Part shown: positions 20,225 through 30,689 of the stretch, piece by piece
Layout of the letters: each line of letters starts with the position of its first letter
Numbering within the stretch: position 1 is the first letter of the stretch
Assembly: GCA_963556195.1 (NCBI GenBank)
Contig: OY744531.1
Span: 102,543,642 to 102,607,641 of the forward strand
Reading direction: 5' to 3'
DNA: 64,000 bases
Origin: Sepiola atlantica
Taxonomy: Eukaryota > Mollusca > Cephalopoda > Sepiida > Sepiolidae
Made by a program: the position numbers and the translations under genes
The notes under the pieces: generated by a model
What the model saw: only the letters and a program-made list of their open reading frames with translations
Told to the model about the DNA's origin: nothing
The model's database searches: none

Positions 20225-20677
20225 ATTTGGGTGCTTGTACAGAGAAGCGTACATATGAAAAAATGCTGAAAATCGCAGTTCCAATTAAATTAACCGGAAA
20301 ACTCTTTGTTAATCTTATGTATCAAGTAAAAATAGGTTTGTACACCAAAAATTAGCAAAAACTATCGAGCAGAATTGTAATAAAAAATAAAAATCTGTTA
20401 GATTGTTTAATCGGGTTCAGCCATTGATTCGAGCGAAAAACACGAAATTCAGTGGGAGATAACTCAGTCTCTCATATTAACAAGTAATAAATCAATGGCA
20501 GTCATCAAAATACGATAAAACTAATGTTTATTTTTAATTAAAATTTTACTCGATCATTTTTCCTACTTTTTGGTGAGGATACTTATTTAAATTTGCTGCA
20601 TAAGTATATAATAATGTTTTTTTTTTGTGTGGTATTGATAATTTAATACGGACGCTTCTCTGTACAAGCACCAAAAT
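20225..20677. mobile_element. MITE with ~26-bp terminal inverted repeats
   Basis: Left end 'gtgcttgtacagagaagcgt' (from 20231) and right end 'acgcttctctgtacaagcac' (20652-20671) are inverted, and the match extends outward through 'aaatttg'/'caaaattt'. About 450 bp, non-coding, AT-rich inside. Superfamily not assignable. Confidence 0.8.
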
Positions 20678-20886
20678 TTAGTTTATGGATACACAATATT
20701 AGTTACATAAAGGTTCGAATGTCCTGTTACTTCTACTAAAAACTAAAAAGCAACAAGTAATACAGCAATGAAATGGATTCAGTTTATTAATTTTAGAAGA
20801 GTAAAAGAAACACTAGAACAATAATAATAAAAACAACAAAGTAATAGAAAAAAACATGTAATGGATTCAGTTTATTCACTTTCATT

Positions 20887-21112
20887 GAAACTGCCTTTTG
20901 GCTAGGAGTAAAGTGTAGTATCTGTTCTGATACTACGCCTCATATTTATTGTCTTTGATCAGTAAAATTAGAAATCCTTCTACACTCAGGATATTGTTTT
21001 TCTTTTGTTCCAATCCAGAGTGACTTTTTTTGGGGAGTTGGATTTTCCCCCCCGGATTAAAAATCGACCTTGTGTAAAACTCTTCCCTCGTGGGGAGGCA
21101 AGTAAATAGGGA
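20887..21112 (+). mobile_element. U2-headed SINE, third body type (copy 1)
   Basis: Starts with the U2-derived GCCTTTTGGCTA and AAAGTGTAGTATCTGTTCTG, then a body unlike the 19484 element: 'ccagagtgacttttttt', then 'cgaccttgtg' and 'ccctcgtggggaggcaagta' at the end. The mirror copy at 37985-38160 shares the head and the end. So the U2 head is attached to more than one body. Confidence 0.65.
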
Positions 21113-22228
21113 CATAAAAGGTAGTTGGCATAACCGCTATGCAAATTCCCCTCCCATGCTTCTGGTAGTATTTGAAATCTTATGTCGTTTACGATGGGGG
21201 AGGGAGAATTGACTCTATTCATTACAATTTTTGTTTCTTGTGTGTGTCTAAATATGATTTTATCTCAAATGAAAAATGTATTCTTCACTAAGCTCTTTCG
21301 GTTTACTAATATGAAGATTAGTGGCCTCTCTCCTTGGTCTTTCCATCAATCTTGACCCTTCACAGCTATTTTGTGTGGTATCAGCCGGGGCTGATGCCTT
21401 TTTTTAGGGGGGGGGGAACATTACTATTATTATTATTATTAGTATTATTATTATCTACTCACTAGGAGTTTTTACACAAGTCATTATTAGTGGTGTTACC
21501 CTGAAATCTGTGTGACAACAAGAATCCCCAGATTTTCAGCACGCTCATTCAATAATCGTTGCAAATCATTTTGCATTATTGCAGAAGCTGTTTACCATTA
21601 ATCTTATGCTGAATTTGAGTTCCAATAAGTCCCACCCCCTCCCTAAGGTTCCAGTACTGTTTGCACTCTTCCAGTGGAGGTCTGGTTTGTACTCTCCATT
21701 CTCGGTCTTACAATTCTCTTTGATTCCTTCACGATCATTTTTTGTGGTGCTAGCTGAGGCTGATACCACCAAGTGTGTGTGTTTTTCTTTGTTTTGATTT
21801 TTTTTTCGGGGGGGGAAAGGGGGTATGTCAATTTATGGGATTTATGGCAGTTTCAGTTTCCTTGGGCTCTTGTTAGATAATGAAAGCCCTAATTCTGATA
21901 GATAGAATGAGAGGTCGAGATGATGGAATAATTGACGAATCCAGGGCCAATATCCAACTAATAAGTGGAAGTTAAAAATCTGATGCCATTTCCGGAAAAA
22001 GGTATTGTGACCTCTGTTCCTGTCAGACCTGCGAGTGAGCGGTCACAAAAATAGTGCTGGTCTCAAAACCCCCAATAGGGATTGGGCCAGTGAACAATGT
22101 GATAGCCTGACTCTATCTCTCTCTCTACACCAAGTGAACACTTTTTGAATATCTCTCTCTCTCGGATCTCTGTAATCATATTGTTACTATATTCCTCATG
22201 TTAATAAGACCTTCATTTTTTTTTTTTT
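21113..22228. other. No gene seen
   Basis: Contains G/C homopolymer runs (21047, 21408, 21810), an (ATT)n tract at 21423-21452 and CT-rich bits at 22110-22165. Frames of 60-78 codons on both strands at 20986-21831 have no domain. Confidence 0.5.
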
Positions 22229-22410
22229 AACATAGTTCACCCCAAACAAGGCAGGTTGCCACTGTAGACGTAAGGGGCTACTGAGAATCAGGGTGAACGT
22301 TTTGGTGGTCATCCTAAACTTGGAGCTGTGTAGCGAGATGTTTGTTCACATTAGTTTTAAATTTCTGCATGTCGGTACAGTCGTAGAAACAGGGAGCAGG
22401 GAGGGAGTTC
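22229..22410 (-). mobile_element. CR1/L2-like LINE 3' end fragment
   Basis: Matches the 3' end at 6968-7130: 'catagttcaccccaaacaag', 'gacgtaaggggctactgaga', 'gcgagatgtttgtt', 'aaatttctgcatgtcg'. It breaks off at about 22410, where a SINE tail begins. Confidence 0.8.
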
Positions 22411-22490
22411 TAACGGCTGGGCGCTGGTTTTTCAAATTCCACTTTCCCGACCTTGTGTCACATCTTACCGCTGTGGAAAGAAGATAACTC
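22411..22490 (+). mobile_element. U2-SINE body/tail fragment
   Basis: Carries only the tail: 'ccactttcccgaccttgtgt', 'cacatcttacc', 'gtggaaagaagataa'. It is joined directly to the LINE end upstream, so it is a 5'-truncated insertion or a chimeric end. Confidence 0.7.
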
Positions 22491-23378
22491 CCCCCCCACA
22501 AAAAAAAAGATAAAATAACAAAATAAAAGGCCTCAGAATTTGTAGCCCCAAATACGATGAATTCAACATAATAGAATACATCCATTTTAAATTCTAGAAG
22601 AAAGGCACTCCGCATCTTCTACAGCCTAAAAACGGAAACCTTTCTCCATCACCCAAACCCAATCACCCTATTTACAAACATACACAACAAGAACCATATA
22701 ATCCACATTACTCATAAGTAAGAACATTTTCAACAACATGCAGGCATGTCCTTATTTATTGAGCAAACGTGTCAGTATCTAAATCAATTTATCTTTATTT
22801 AATTTTAATCTTTTGACACAAACAATAATTTTTTTTTTTCAAATTGCTCTCTATCATTCACATTGTTATTAAAAGTCCTGAGCTCTGATTGTCGTATTTG
22901 TTTTAAAAATGACTTTTTGTTTTGTTATTTAGTGATATATTTTGCATAACTTAAATGATATTAAGAGCAAATATCGATTTCTTTTTAAATGTCAATATTT
23001 AATTAATATCTTCTCAATTCAATTCCGATCCTTGTTAACATTATCCTTTCAAAATGTGTCTGTTATTAAAAGTTGCAATTTGAGACCAAACAGCGGAAGG
23101 ATTTTAGCCGAACAACACTTTATTTCATCTGACTGTTTTCAATTTTCAAAGACATAGAATATCCACATCTACTCAAACGTTTCAACTTCCCTAATACTGG
23201 CTATTGTTATGCCCCTCTTGTCTCAAAATCATTGAAAGTACCATTCTAACAAACACTAAGAATATCCAAATGACTAAATGCGAAAGTGGTTTTCACTATA
23301 TTGACATCAAAACAGTTTCACCTTATTTAATTCTATGATACAACAGTATTTAATTGCTTCCAACAGCAACAATATGTG
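22491..23378. other. No gene seen
   Basis: AT-rich. The 71- and 89-codon frames have no recognised domain. Confidence 0.5.
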
Positions 23379-23706
23379 ACACAAGGTCGGAAGGGGGGGG
23401 GGGAAGTATTAAGCCAGCGCCCCTAAAAGAAAAGCAATCTGACCTAGCCAAAATAGCCTGGGTAACCCTGTCGGCATTCCCCGGTCAGGGCGCCTCAGGC
23501 AGTAAGCGATAAACTTACTCCACTCCAAAGAGGGGAGGCAAGGCCTGGGAGGATGGACCTCTTAGGACAACCCAGGACAGTATACTTCAGCCTGACAGGT
23601 AAAAGGCCACCGAAATGGCCCAGTTCCTGCCGGACTGATTATCGAGAACGAATCCTTGACTGGTATAACCCTCCCTCATCTCGAAGTCCTCAATCAACCA
23701 AAGTTA
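23379..23706 (-). mobile_element. SINE with the same body but a different, non-U2 head
   Basis: Minus strand: head 'aggattcgttctcgataatc', 'ggcaggaactgggccatttc', then the shared body (tcctcccaggccttgcctcc; cttactgcctgaggcgccct; ggggaatgccgacagggtta) and the shared tail (ccgaccttgtgtcacata). The head is not U2; its origin is unknown to me. A sister copy lies at 61399-61765 (+). Confidence 0.8.
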
Positions 23707-23867
23707 ATGGGCGCCTCAGGCAGTAAGCAATAAACTTACTCCACCCCAAAGAGGGGAGAATGGGCCTCCTAGAACTAGCCAGGACGCAACCCCTCAGCTC
23801 GACAGATAAAAGGCCACTGAAATGGCAGTCTTTACCGGACTGACTGTCGAGAACGAATCTCCGACAG

Positions 23868-23873
<6 letters not shown>
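23707..23873 (-). mobile_element. Truncated second copy of the non-U2-head SINE
   Basis: Repeats the head and first half of the body (gcgcctcaggcagtaagcaa; ggccactgaaatggcagtct; ctgtcgagaacgaatctccg) directly next to the first copy, in the same orientation, ending at (AT)n. The first copy's head abuts this copy's body, so they form a head-to-body tandem. Confidence 0.8.

Positions 23874-23910
<37 letters not shown>
23874..23910. repeat. (AT)n microsatellite
   Basis: About 36 bp of TA dinucleotides. Confidence 0.9.
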
Positions 23911-23914
<4 letters not shown>

Positions 23915-23997
23915 TTTGTCATTGTTTATTATCTATGTACGTATAAGTTTCGTCCTTTTTTAATCGGGACTCATAAGCATAGAGATATGACTATTCA

Positions 23998-24075
23998 TTA
24001 CCGGTCATGCGATTCGAAACCCCGGATTAAAATATTTTTCCACTCAAATCCGACGCCTTAACCACACGGCCAATT
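23998..24075 (-). pseudogene. tRNA-like sequence (Ser/Leu type) heading a possible SINE
   Basis: Minus strand: TTGGCCGTGTGGTTAAGGCG (A box; D-arm of class II tRNA type), then GGATT...AATCC as the anticodon stem, but enclosing ~18 nt instead of 7, then GGTTTCGAATCGC (B box). The oversized loop and short length rule out a standard gene. It continues on the minus strand to the (AT)n at 23910, so it may be the head of a tRNA-derived SINE of about 165 bp. Confidence 0.6.
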
Positions 24076-24230
24076 TTAAATAGCGAATAAACGGTGATAA
24101 TTTTAACACTTTATCGGCGGGCTTAACGTCTAGAGCGTTTTACTTTTTTTCTTTTTTTTTTTAAATGGAAGGAACAATACATTTACAGCTAGTGACGTCA
24201 TGCTGTGTTAATACTACACTTACAGTGTTC

Positions 24231-24272
<42 letters not shown>

Positions 24273-24465
24273 CTACACACACCCCAAAACAGCTATAATT
24301 ATTCTTAATTTGCATACTTATTTTATAAACAGTTTCTAATAAATTAATATTCTGTAATATACATTTGTAATTTGTATTGTCATATTTTCTATGACATATA
24401 CGCAATAGTTTTGTCAATAGTGATATTAGGATTCTTAATGATATCAATTAGAGCAAGTTAATAAA
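24076..24465. other. AT-rich DNA with (AT)n at 24233-24268
   Basis: No gene seen. Confidence 0.5.
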
Positions 24466-24500
24466 AATTCTAAACGCGTTTCAAAAACGCGTTTAGAATT
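24466..24500. repeat. Perfect 16-bp palindrome with ACGCGT cores
   Basis: aattctaaacgcgttt and its complement, separated by CAA. A free-standing hairpin with CpG-containing centres in AT-rich DNA. Confidence 0.9.
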
Positions 24501-24589
24501 TCACTTTCATTCATTTTTAAGGGACGTAATTTACATGAAAACTTCCGGTTTTAATTCTACAGTGTTACTAAAACGTTTGATGTCATTGT

Positions 24590-24640
24590 GATGCCGGGAA
24601 CAGATACTACACTTTTATCTTAGCCAAAAGGCCAAGGAAC
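24590..24640 (-). mobile_element. Isolated U2 snRNA-derived head
   Basis: Minus strand: CCTTGGCCTTTTGGCTAAGA, then AAAGTGTAGTATCTGTTCCC, then unrelated sequence. It carries only the head; either a severely 3'-deleted SINE or an independent U2 5' retrocopy. Confidence 0.75.
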
Positions 24641-24737
24641 TATAAAAAAATAATGTTTGTATGATTAGGCATTGTTAAAAGAACGAAAAAAAAAATCTGA
24701 CTTAATCCGAAATCTGTTACTGTATTATCCTTTAATC

Positions 24738-25330
24738 GAGGTGGGTAGTGTAGTATCGGTTCTGTTGTTATAAGATCGTCCTCCCAGGAATTACCTCCTC
24801 TTCTTTAAGGGAGTGAGAGGAATTCTACAAAATTATTTCATCCTCTTTTGGGGGAGGGGGTAATGTAGTATCTGTTCTGTTGTCATGAGACCACCCTACC
24901 AGGACTAACCTGCCCTTTTGGGGGCAGTAGTATATGTTCGTTCGTTCATCATGATACCATCCTCCCAGGCATTACCATTTCCTTTATTGTGGGAGGGGGA
25001 TCCTTCCAGGCTTTACCTCCTCCTTTGGGGATAGTGTAATATATTTTCATTCGTCATGATACATTTCTCCCAGGCATTACGTCCTCTTTTGGGGAGACAT
25101 TATAGTATATATTCGTTCCTTATGATACCATCCTCTCAGGATTACCTTCTATTTTTTGTGTGTGTATGGGAGGATAGTGTAGTATCTGTTCTGTTCTAAT
25201 GATATCATCCTCACAGAGATTAACGGCTCCTTTTTTTTGGGGGGGGAAGGGGTAGTGTTCGTTCGTCATGGTACGATACTCTCAGTCATTACCTGCTTCT
25301 TTTGGGAGTCAGTGTAGTAAATGTGGTAAC
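24738..25330 (+). repeat. Tandem array with a U2 branch-recognition motif in each unit
   Basis: About nine degenerate units of ~60-80 bp. Consensus: 'agtgtagtatctgttctg', 'tcatgataccatcctcccag', 'gcattacctcctcttttg', then a G-run. The first element equals the conserved U2 stretch GTGTAGTATCTGTTC. The complement of the second (tgcctgggaggatggtatca) resembles the U1 snRNA 5' region loosely. Related arrays lie at 38645-38880 and 61035-61320 on the other strand. Confidence 0.75.
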
Positions 25331-25399
25331 ATTTTAAAATGCTTAACGTAATGCGATGTTGTTCTGTGATGCAATCCAGCATCGCTGAATTTAAATCGT

Positions 25400-25584
25400 C
25401 AACGGCTTTCCTGGAACAATGCGGAAAAATAAATCTGTTGGAGAAAAAAAGAAATATACAAGGTTATTTTCCTCCCCTCTCCCCTCCTCCTCCAAAAAAA
25501 AAAAAAAATCTGTTGGAGAAAAAAAGAAATATACAAGGTGATCCTCCTCCCCCTCCCCTATCCCCCCCCCCCCAAAAAAAATTG
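25400..25584. repeat. Short direct duplication with homopolymer runs
   Basis: 'aatctgttggagaaaaaaag' plus 'aaatatacaaggt' occurs twice (25430 and 25507), separated by C- and A-runs. The 116-codon frame across it is low complexity. Confidence 0.8.
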
Positions 25585-26142
25585 CCACTCATGGAATCTT
25601 TAATAAAATTGACACTCTTTTCTGCAATCCAACCATATTTCGTACAAAAAAGTTTTTTGTCTATGCCTGACTTGTCCACCAAGTTTTAGTCATGAATGTC
25701 CAACAATCTTTGTTTTATCACCGTTCAATTAAAAATGATAAGCTCACCTGAATACGATGTGCGAGATTGTCAACAACTCTGACAGGCATCTTGATTTTGA
25801 CTGTGATGACCCTCTTCAGTTCTGGAATAGTCCTGGGATTATTTTGATAAACATTATCTTTGAGATAACACCACAGATAAAAAATCTGGGTGGTTAAGGT
25901 CCGGTGAGTGTGAAGCCCTTTCCGGATCACACCTCCTACCGATGAGACGATCACCAAAGTATCCTTGCATATCACTGAATCAATAAAGACTGTTGGACAT
26001 TCATGAGTGAAACTTGGTTGACAAGTCATGAATTGACTGAAGTTTATTTGTACAAAATATTGTTTGATTGTAGGAAGCATGCTTTCTGAATTTTATTAAT
26101 GATTCTATTCGTTGCGTTTTTCTTGATAGGGTCACCCTGTAT
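25585..26142 (-). mobile_element. Mariner/IS630-like element, internally deleted, long inverted ends
   Basis: Ends of ~140 bp are inverted copies ('gcctgacttgtccaccaagt', 'agtcatgaatgtccaacaat' on the left; their complements near 25990-26050), closing at 'gggtcaccctgta' (26130). On the minus strand the interior encodes a transposase C-terminus: FYLWCYLKDNVYQNNPRTI followed by PELKR and VVDNLAHRI. This matches the C-terminal block after the third catalytic Asp in mariner/IS630 transposases. The catalytic core is missing. Confidence 0.8.
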
Positions 26143-26645
26143 TTGAATAGACAGACTTTCTAGAACGTCCCCCTAAATGCTGAAGTTCATGATTGTTGTA
26201 TAATTAAGTTAAATAAATATGTATACAGACTGAATGACGCTTCCTGTGAATTATATCTAATAGTTAGAAGAGATCTAAAGAAATGATGGTCGTGCCCATC
26301 TAAGTATGACCAAGCTGTATTTACATGATCGGATCAATTTAGACGTATCAACTCATGTGGATGACTTTTGTGTGGGCACTGAAAAGTCTGAAGAAAATAG
26401 AACACAGAAAGTTAACAAAGTCTTTAAAGTTTCAAATATCTTGATCTAACGATTTAGTTGGTTGCTTAGTTATTGGGTTTTATGGCTTGTCGATTGTAGA
26501 TTGGTCATTGTATTGCTAAAACCATAGACATATACGATTTTGATTTGTAGATTAATTTGTTTTTGTAAGCATATATCGTGAACACAAATAGGCTGTAAAT
26601 GAAAGTATCCCTAAAACGTAAATTTGTATGAGTCAGCGTGCTACA
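26143..26645. other. No gene seen
   Basis: AT-rich; the 86-codon minus frame (26505-26765) overlaps the next repeat and has no domain. Confidence 0.5.
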
Positions 26646-27350
26646 ATTTTTGATGGGCTCAGTTTTGGGTACTATTATAGATGACACGCCTGATTTCCGT
26701 GACCTCGCGTCAACAACGATCGGGCAGGTCGCGGAAGCGCTCGAGCGCTGACGGAATAATATCATTTCTTCTTTCTTTTATCTTATAAAAACATTGAAAA
26801 AATTTAAAACTTAAACCGCCCCCCCCCCCCCCAAACATTATTTTCACAAAAAAAAAAATTATTTTAATCTATCTATTTTTTCTTTGAATTTATTCGTCTT
26901 ATATTATCGTCTGCCAGTCTTTCAGTTAGAGCTTGGCAGTTTGAATGCAGGGCTTGGCTATCGCTAAGAGCGGAAGCCCTAACCCTAACCCATTTTTCTT
27001 TCTTTCTTTGTTTTATATTAGCAAGAAGAAAATAAAAAAACAGCGAGACAAATGAAAAAAAACATTGACAAAATTCCTCCCCCGAAAAAAAAAACATTTT
27101 CTTTCTACACATTTGATTGAAAATGGTTCAATCATGTGACCCCCCCCACCCTACATTTTGTTCGTTTTTTATATTTTTATCTATGTATTTTTTATTTGAA
27201 TTTATTCGTCTTATATTATCGCCTGCAAGTCTTCCATTAACACTGGGCGTTTCCGTCTCGGCAATTCTCGGGCGCTTCCACGACCTGCCCGATCGTTGCC
27301 GACGCGAAGTCACATAAATCAATCGCGTCATCTATGACAGCGTCAAATTT
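26646..27350. repeat. GC-richer dispersed repeat, two rearranged copies
   Basis: 26650-26760 (acgatcgggcaggtcgcgga) is the inverted counterpart of 27240-27350 (cacgacctgcccgatcgttg), while 26870-26930 and 27180-27240 (gaatttattcgtcttatatt) run in the same direction. So one copy is internally inverted relative to the other. C-runs and a 'ccctaaccctaaccca' stretch (26978) lie between. CpG-containing unlike the surroundings; a structured-RNA SINE head is possible but unproven. Confidence 0.65.
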
Positions 27351-27389
27351 TTGTTTTTGTTGTTGTTGGCATTGATTTCCTCAGTTCTT

Positions 27390-27600
27390 TCTAGAATCAA
27401 GGGCCGTGTCAAGATTGCCAGCACCCACATTGTTTTAATAGACATTATCTTTTAGATAACTCCACGGATAAAAATCTGGAGGGCGGGGGTCTTATGGTCT
27501 AGTGAGTGTGAAGCTCATTCAGTATTATACCTCTTCCATATGAGACGATCACCAAAGTGCCCCCCCCCCATTTCATTGAATGGCAATAAAATATAGTCTG
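27390..27600 (-). mobile_element. Mariner-like remnant, part 1 (interrupted)
   Basis: Matches 25850-25985 ('agataactccacggataaaa', 'gtgagtgtgaagctcattca', 'gacgatcaccaaagtgc'). The copy is interrupted at 'atagtctgt' (27592-27600) and resumes at 28173. Confidence 0.75.
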
Positions 27601-28172
27601 TATAATTTTACTTAGTACTATATCCATTGTGCCACGGGTCCTTGCGGACAATACTAGTATGCATTTTGGGAGCCTTAAACCTATTCTTGTGTTTAATGTT
27701 ACTACTTATCACTATATATCACTAATTTTAATTAGTAAGACTGCACATAAAAAACAAGAACAGGCTTAAGGCTCCCAAAATGCATATTAGTGAGACTGCA
27801 CATAAAAAACAAGACAATACTAGTATGAATTTTGGGAGTCTGAAACCTATTCTTGTTTTTAATATAAAGTTCAATTAGAAGTGATAGTCATCTGAAGGTT
27901 GAATGGTTCAATCCTCAGTGCGGGCGATAAGAAGAATTATGAATTACTGAAAACTTCTTCCTAGTCATGGCAGATTGAACGAGAGCATGCTACCCCCGTG
28001 GATTAAATAAAGGGTTCCGTTCGAAATTCCGTCCAGATTCCCGAGTTCGAAAAAATACACCTGAAGCAGGCCGGAGGTTACAGCGGGCGAAACATTGCGA
28101 GAATAATACTCAAGATAAGATCAGTAGTCTGAATAATCCAAATTATCCATCCTCATCTCGTAAATTCAGAAA
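27601..28172 (+). mobile_element. Insertion into mariner remnant; contains tRNA-SINE-like sequence
   Basis: 572 bp flanked by ATAGTCTGT on both sides (27592-27600 and 28173-28181). The right half (27877-28160) matches the SINE at 34735-35064: 'gttgaatggttcaatcctca' (B box), 'gcatgctacccccgtggatt', 'cacctgaagcaggccgg'. The left part has its A-box region inverted ('actatatccattgtgccacg') and an inverted repeat around 'ttgggagcctta' (27652-27780), so the insertion is rearranged. Confidence 0.7.
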
Positions 28173-28330
28173 CATAGTCTGTTGGACATTCAGGACTGAA
28201 ACTTGGTGGGCAAGTCAGACATCGAGGGAAGTTTATTGTTAGTAAATATGGTTGGATTGCAGAAAGGACTGTGCATTTTATTAACAATTTCATGGGTGGC
28301 ATTTTGCGGGGGTCACTCTGTATAATTCAA
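28173..28330 (-). mobile_element. Mariner-like remnant, part 2
   Basis: Continues the interrupted copy: 'agtctgttggacattcagga', 'gtttattg', 'ggttggattgcagaaagg', ending 'gggggtcactctgta', the family terminus. Confidence 0.8.
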
Positions 28331-28609
28331 ACCCCAATTTTGTCAAATGACAAGCTCAAATTATGCAGAAACTTAATATGAAAGTTAAATTAGTTCTCAA
28401 CACAGACACAAATTGAATTACATTATAAGTGACAAGAACTTTTTTTATTATAAAATGTTATATTTTGCGATATCGATTTTATAAAATTATGGAGAAATAG
28501 TTTCGCTGGTATGTTGCAAGATAGATGTTGTGATATAACCAAACAGACTATTACCACCACTTCTAAGAAAATATCCCCCAGAATGTTAATATTTAACCAA
28601 TCGTAATGG
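28331..28609. other. No gene seen
   Basis: AT-rich, no feature. Confidence 0.5.
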
Positions 28610-29045
28610 AATGAAACTGATAGTTCTTGTGCTATCAGATCAGGCTGTCTGAAGATACCGGCTTCCAAACATTGATGTTATTATTTTTTTCCTTTCACTT
28701 GGCAAAATTCAATCATGTTTTGCAAAGCTAAAAACAAAAACAACATTTTTCCGCTACAAGCAAACCAAACCAAAGCAAATACCATGAATATGAATATGAA
28801 GATGTAAAACTTGAAGCATAAAAACTTTTACCAAAATGACCTCTTTTGGCATTAAATAACCTGAAAAGAGTTGATATGCCATAAAAAAAAAAAAAAACAC
28901 CATGAATAAATATTTGAAAGTATAAAGAACTTGAAGCATAAAAACTTTCACGAAAACGACCTGATTCAGCATTAAATAACCTGAAAAGGGTTGATATGCC
29001 GTAAAACAAAACAACTAAACCGAAACGGATAGCATATTGTGATGC
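28610..29045 (-). repeat. Dispersed repeat with 'ggcattaaat...gatatgcc' dimers
   Basis: Two ~120-bp units, each with 'cttgaagcataaaaactttt' or a close variant, 'ggcattaaataacctgaaaa' and 'gagttgatatgcc'. Preceded by 'tcagatcaggctgtctgaag' and a T-rich stretch. The whole order recurs at 46850-47440, and single units at 41970 and 49225. The unit can fold through ggcat/atgcc. Frames of 86 and 112 codons are artefacts. Confidence 0.85.
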
Positions 29046-29099
29046 AACATTTGCTGAACGTAGCAATGTAGGATCTCAAGCAGGGTATCTTTCTTATAG

Positions 29100-29520
29100 G
29101 TGACAGCAATGAATATTTTCCTTATTTCTTGGCAGTTTTGCAGAATCAAGAGAGTTCATCATCATCATCATCACCACCAGCATCATCATCATCATCATCA
29201 TCACCAGCATCATCATCATCATCATCAGTTTCACGTCCGTTTTACATGCTGGCATATGTTGGACGGCTTTTCGAAAATTGACTTCTAAACTTATCTCTGG
29301 TCAAATTTCTTTGGAAGTCATTTTCTTAACTGAGGCAAGATTTTTTATAGGCCGGATACCCTTCTTGACACCAACCCAATGGGGTGATGGGGACCAGTTG
29401 TGAAAACTTAACAGGTAGTGGAAACAGTTGCTGGAAGTATACACGTTTTTACAGAATATATGTTCTAGAACTTGTACGTATTGAACACAAGCCTGAAAGT
29501 CTTCCAATAATATGTAAAAC
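29100..29520 (-). mobile_element. LINE/SINE 3' end with CAT microsatellite
   Basis: Minus strand ends in a (GAT/ATG)n tract (29157-29228) after 'catgctggcatatgttgg' read on +; then 'gaccaac..ccatttgg'-type sequence and 'ccggatacccttcttgacac'. From memory this is a very common 3' end in cephalopod genomes. A His-run frame here is the microsatellite. Confidence 0.7.
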
Positions 29521-29544
29521 AGACAATGTAGCCTTTTTACGAAT

Positions 29545-30685
29545 CCCCTAAACCCTAACCCTACTCAAATAATGAATAAGAGGCTCAGAATTGAAACTGC
29601 AACGATTCACAAAATGTTTGAATAGTGTTAGAGAATACAAACATTTTTTTAAATTCATTCCTAGATGAATGACCTGACAATATTTCCGATCATGCAAGTG
29701 TGTTCAAAATCTCGATTTTATAAAAATCAAATTTTAAAAAGTCAAAAAATAGTGAAAGCTGTAAACTATGATCTTTGAGATGCTTATTGTTATGGATGTT
29801 GTTGATACTAATCGCCGCAAAGATTTAAATCGTTATCTTTGCCGAGTAAATGTTGTTCTTATGCCCGATTGCACCTGCTAATTAAAAATGAGCTTATCTT
29901 TGTCTATGAAAACTTGTGCGCATTTGTTCACTGGTGTGGAATTATTTTGCCTTTGAGATCAATGGCGGATAACTTCACACGTTAACACATATAATGTATA
30001 AACTAGTGTACACCTTTCATCAAAAATGACTGAAAACAGTTTATGCTTTGCCAGTGTTCGCACTATTCTAAATTAATAAAGGCAAAAGTTATTTTCATTT
30101 ATCTCACATATATTACCATTTTTTCTTTCATTTTACTTCAGTTGAAGTTCTCAGGAATCAAGGGGCTCCTAGTTGGGACTAACACTTAATCTCTATATGA
30201 GATACATAGATATTTGAATATTCTATTATGGTTACATTTATTTTTAAAACGTTGAGCTAGTAAAGATGTTAAGAACATTATTGTTCCTCTCCCCAATTGA
30301 CCAGTTGATTATCTTATAGTATGCCTTTTTTGTAGTCTCTTGGTCTTACCGGATTTCAAGACAAGAATTCATCTAGTCTAGTGGAGAATCCAGCTAGGTG
30401 TTGTTACTTGAGGTAACATTACTAGGAGAACGTGCGTCATTCCTCGTATAAGCCAATGTATAGCTGTGTCGAGAGGATCTTATTTGGGCTTTGAATACTA
30501 TGTTATTTTAGATGTTTGGTCATGGTTAACTTGTTGGGTGAAGTATCCTCATGTCAGGTTTATCTGACAAACCCTTGTACAGAGAGACCGAAGATACTCG
30601 AGGATAGTGTCTAGTAGGTAATTCAAACTCCTTTAAAAATGGCTTACTGTTATTTACTCGAAATACTGCATATATAGATATAGTA
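29545..30685. other. No gene seen; short telomere-like stretch at its start
   Basis: 'cctaaaccctaaccctactc' at 29547. The rest is AT-rich, without exons or repeats I could recognise. Confidence 0.5.
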
Positions 30686-30689
30686 TTTA

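Noticed and set aside
29157..29228. Histidine-rich protein
   Set aside because: CAT microsatellite at a LINE/SINE 3' end.
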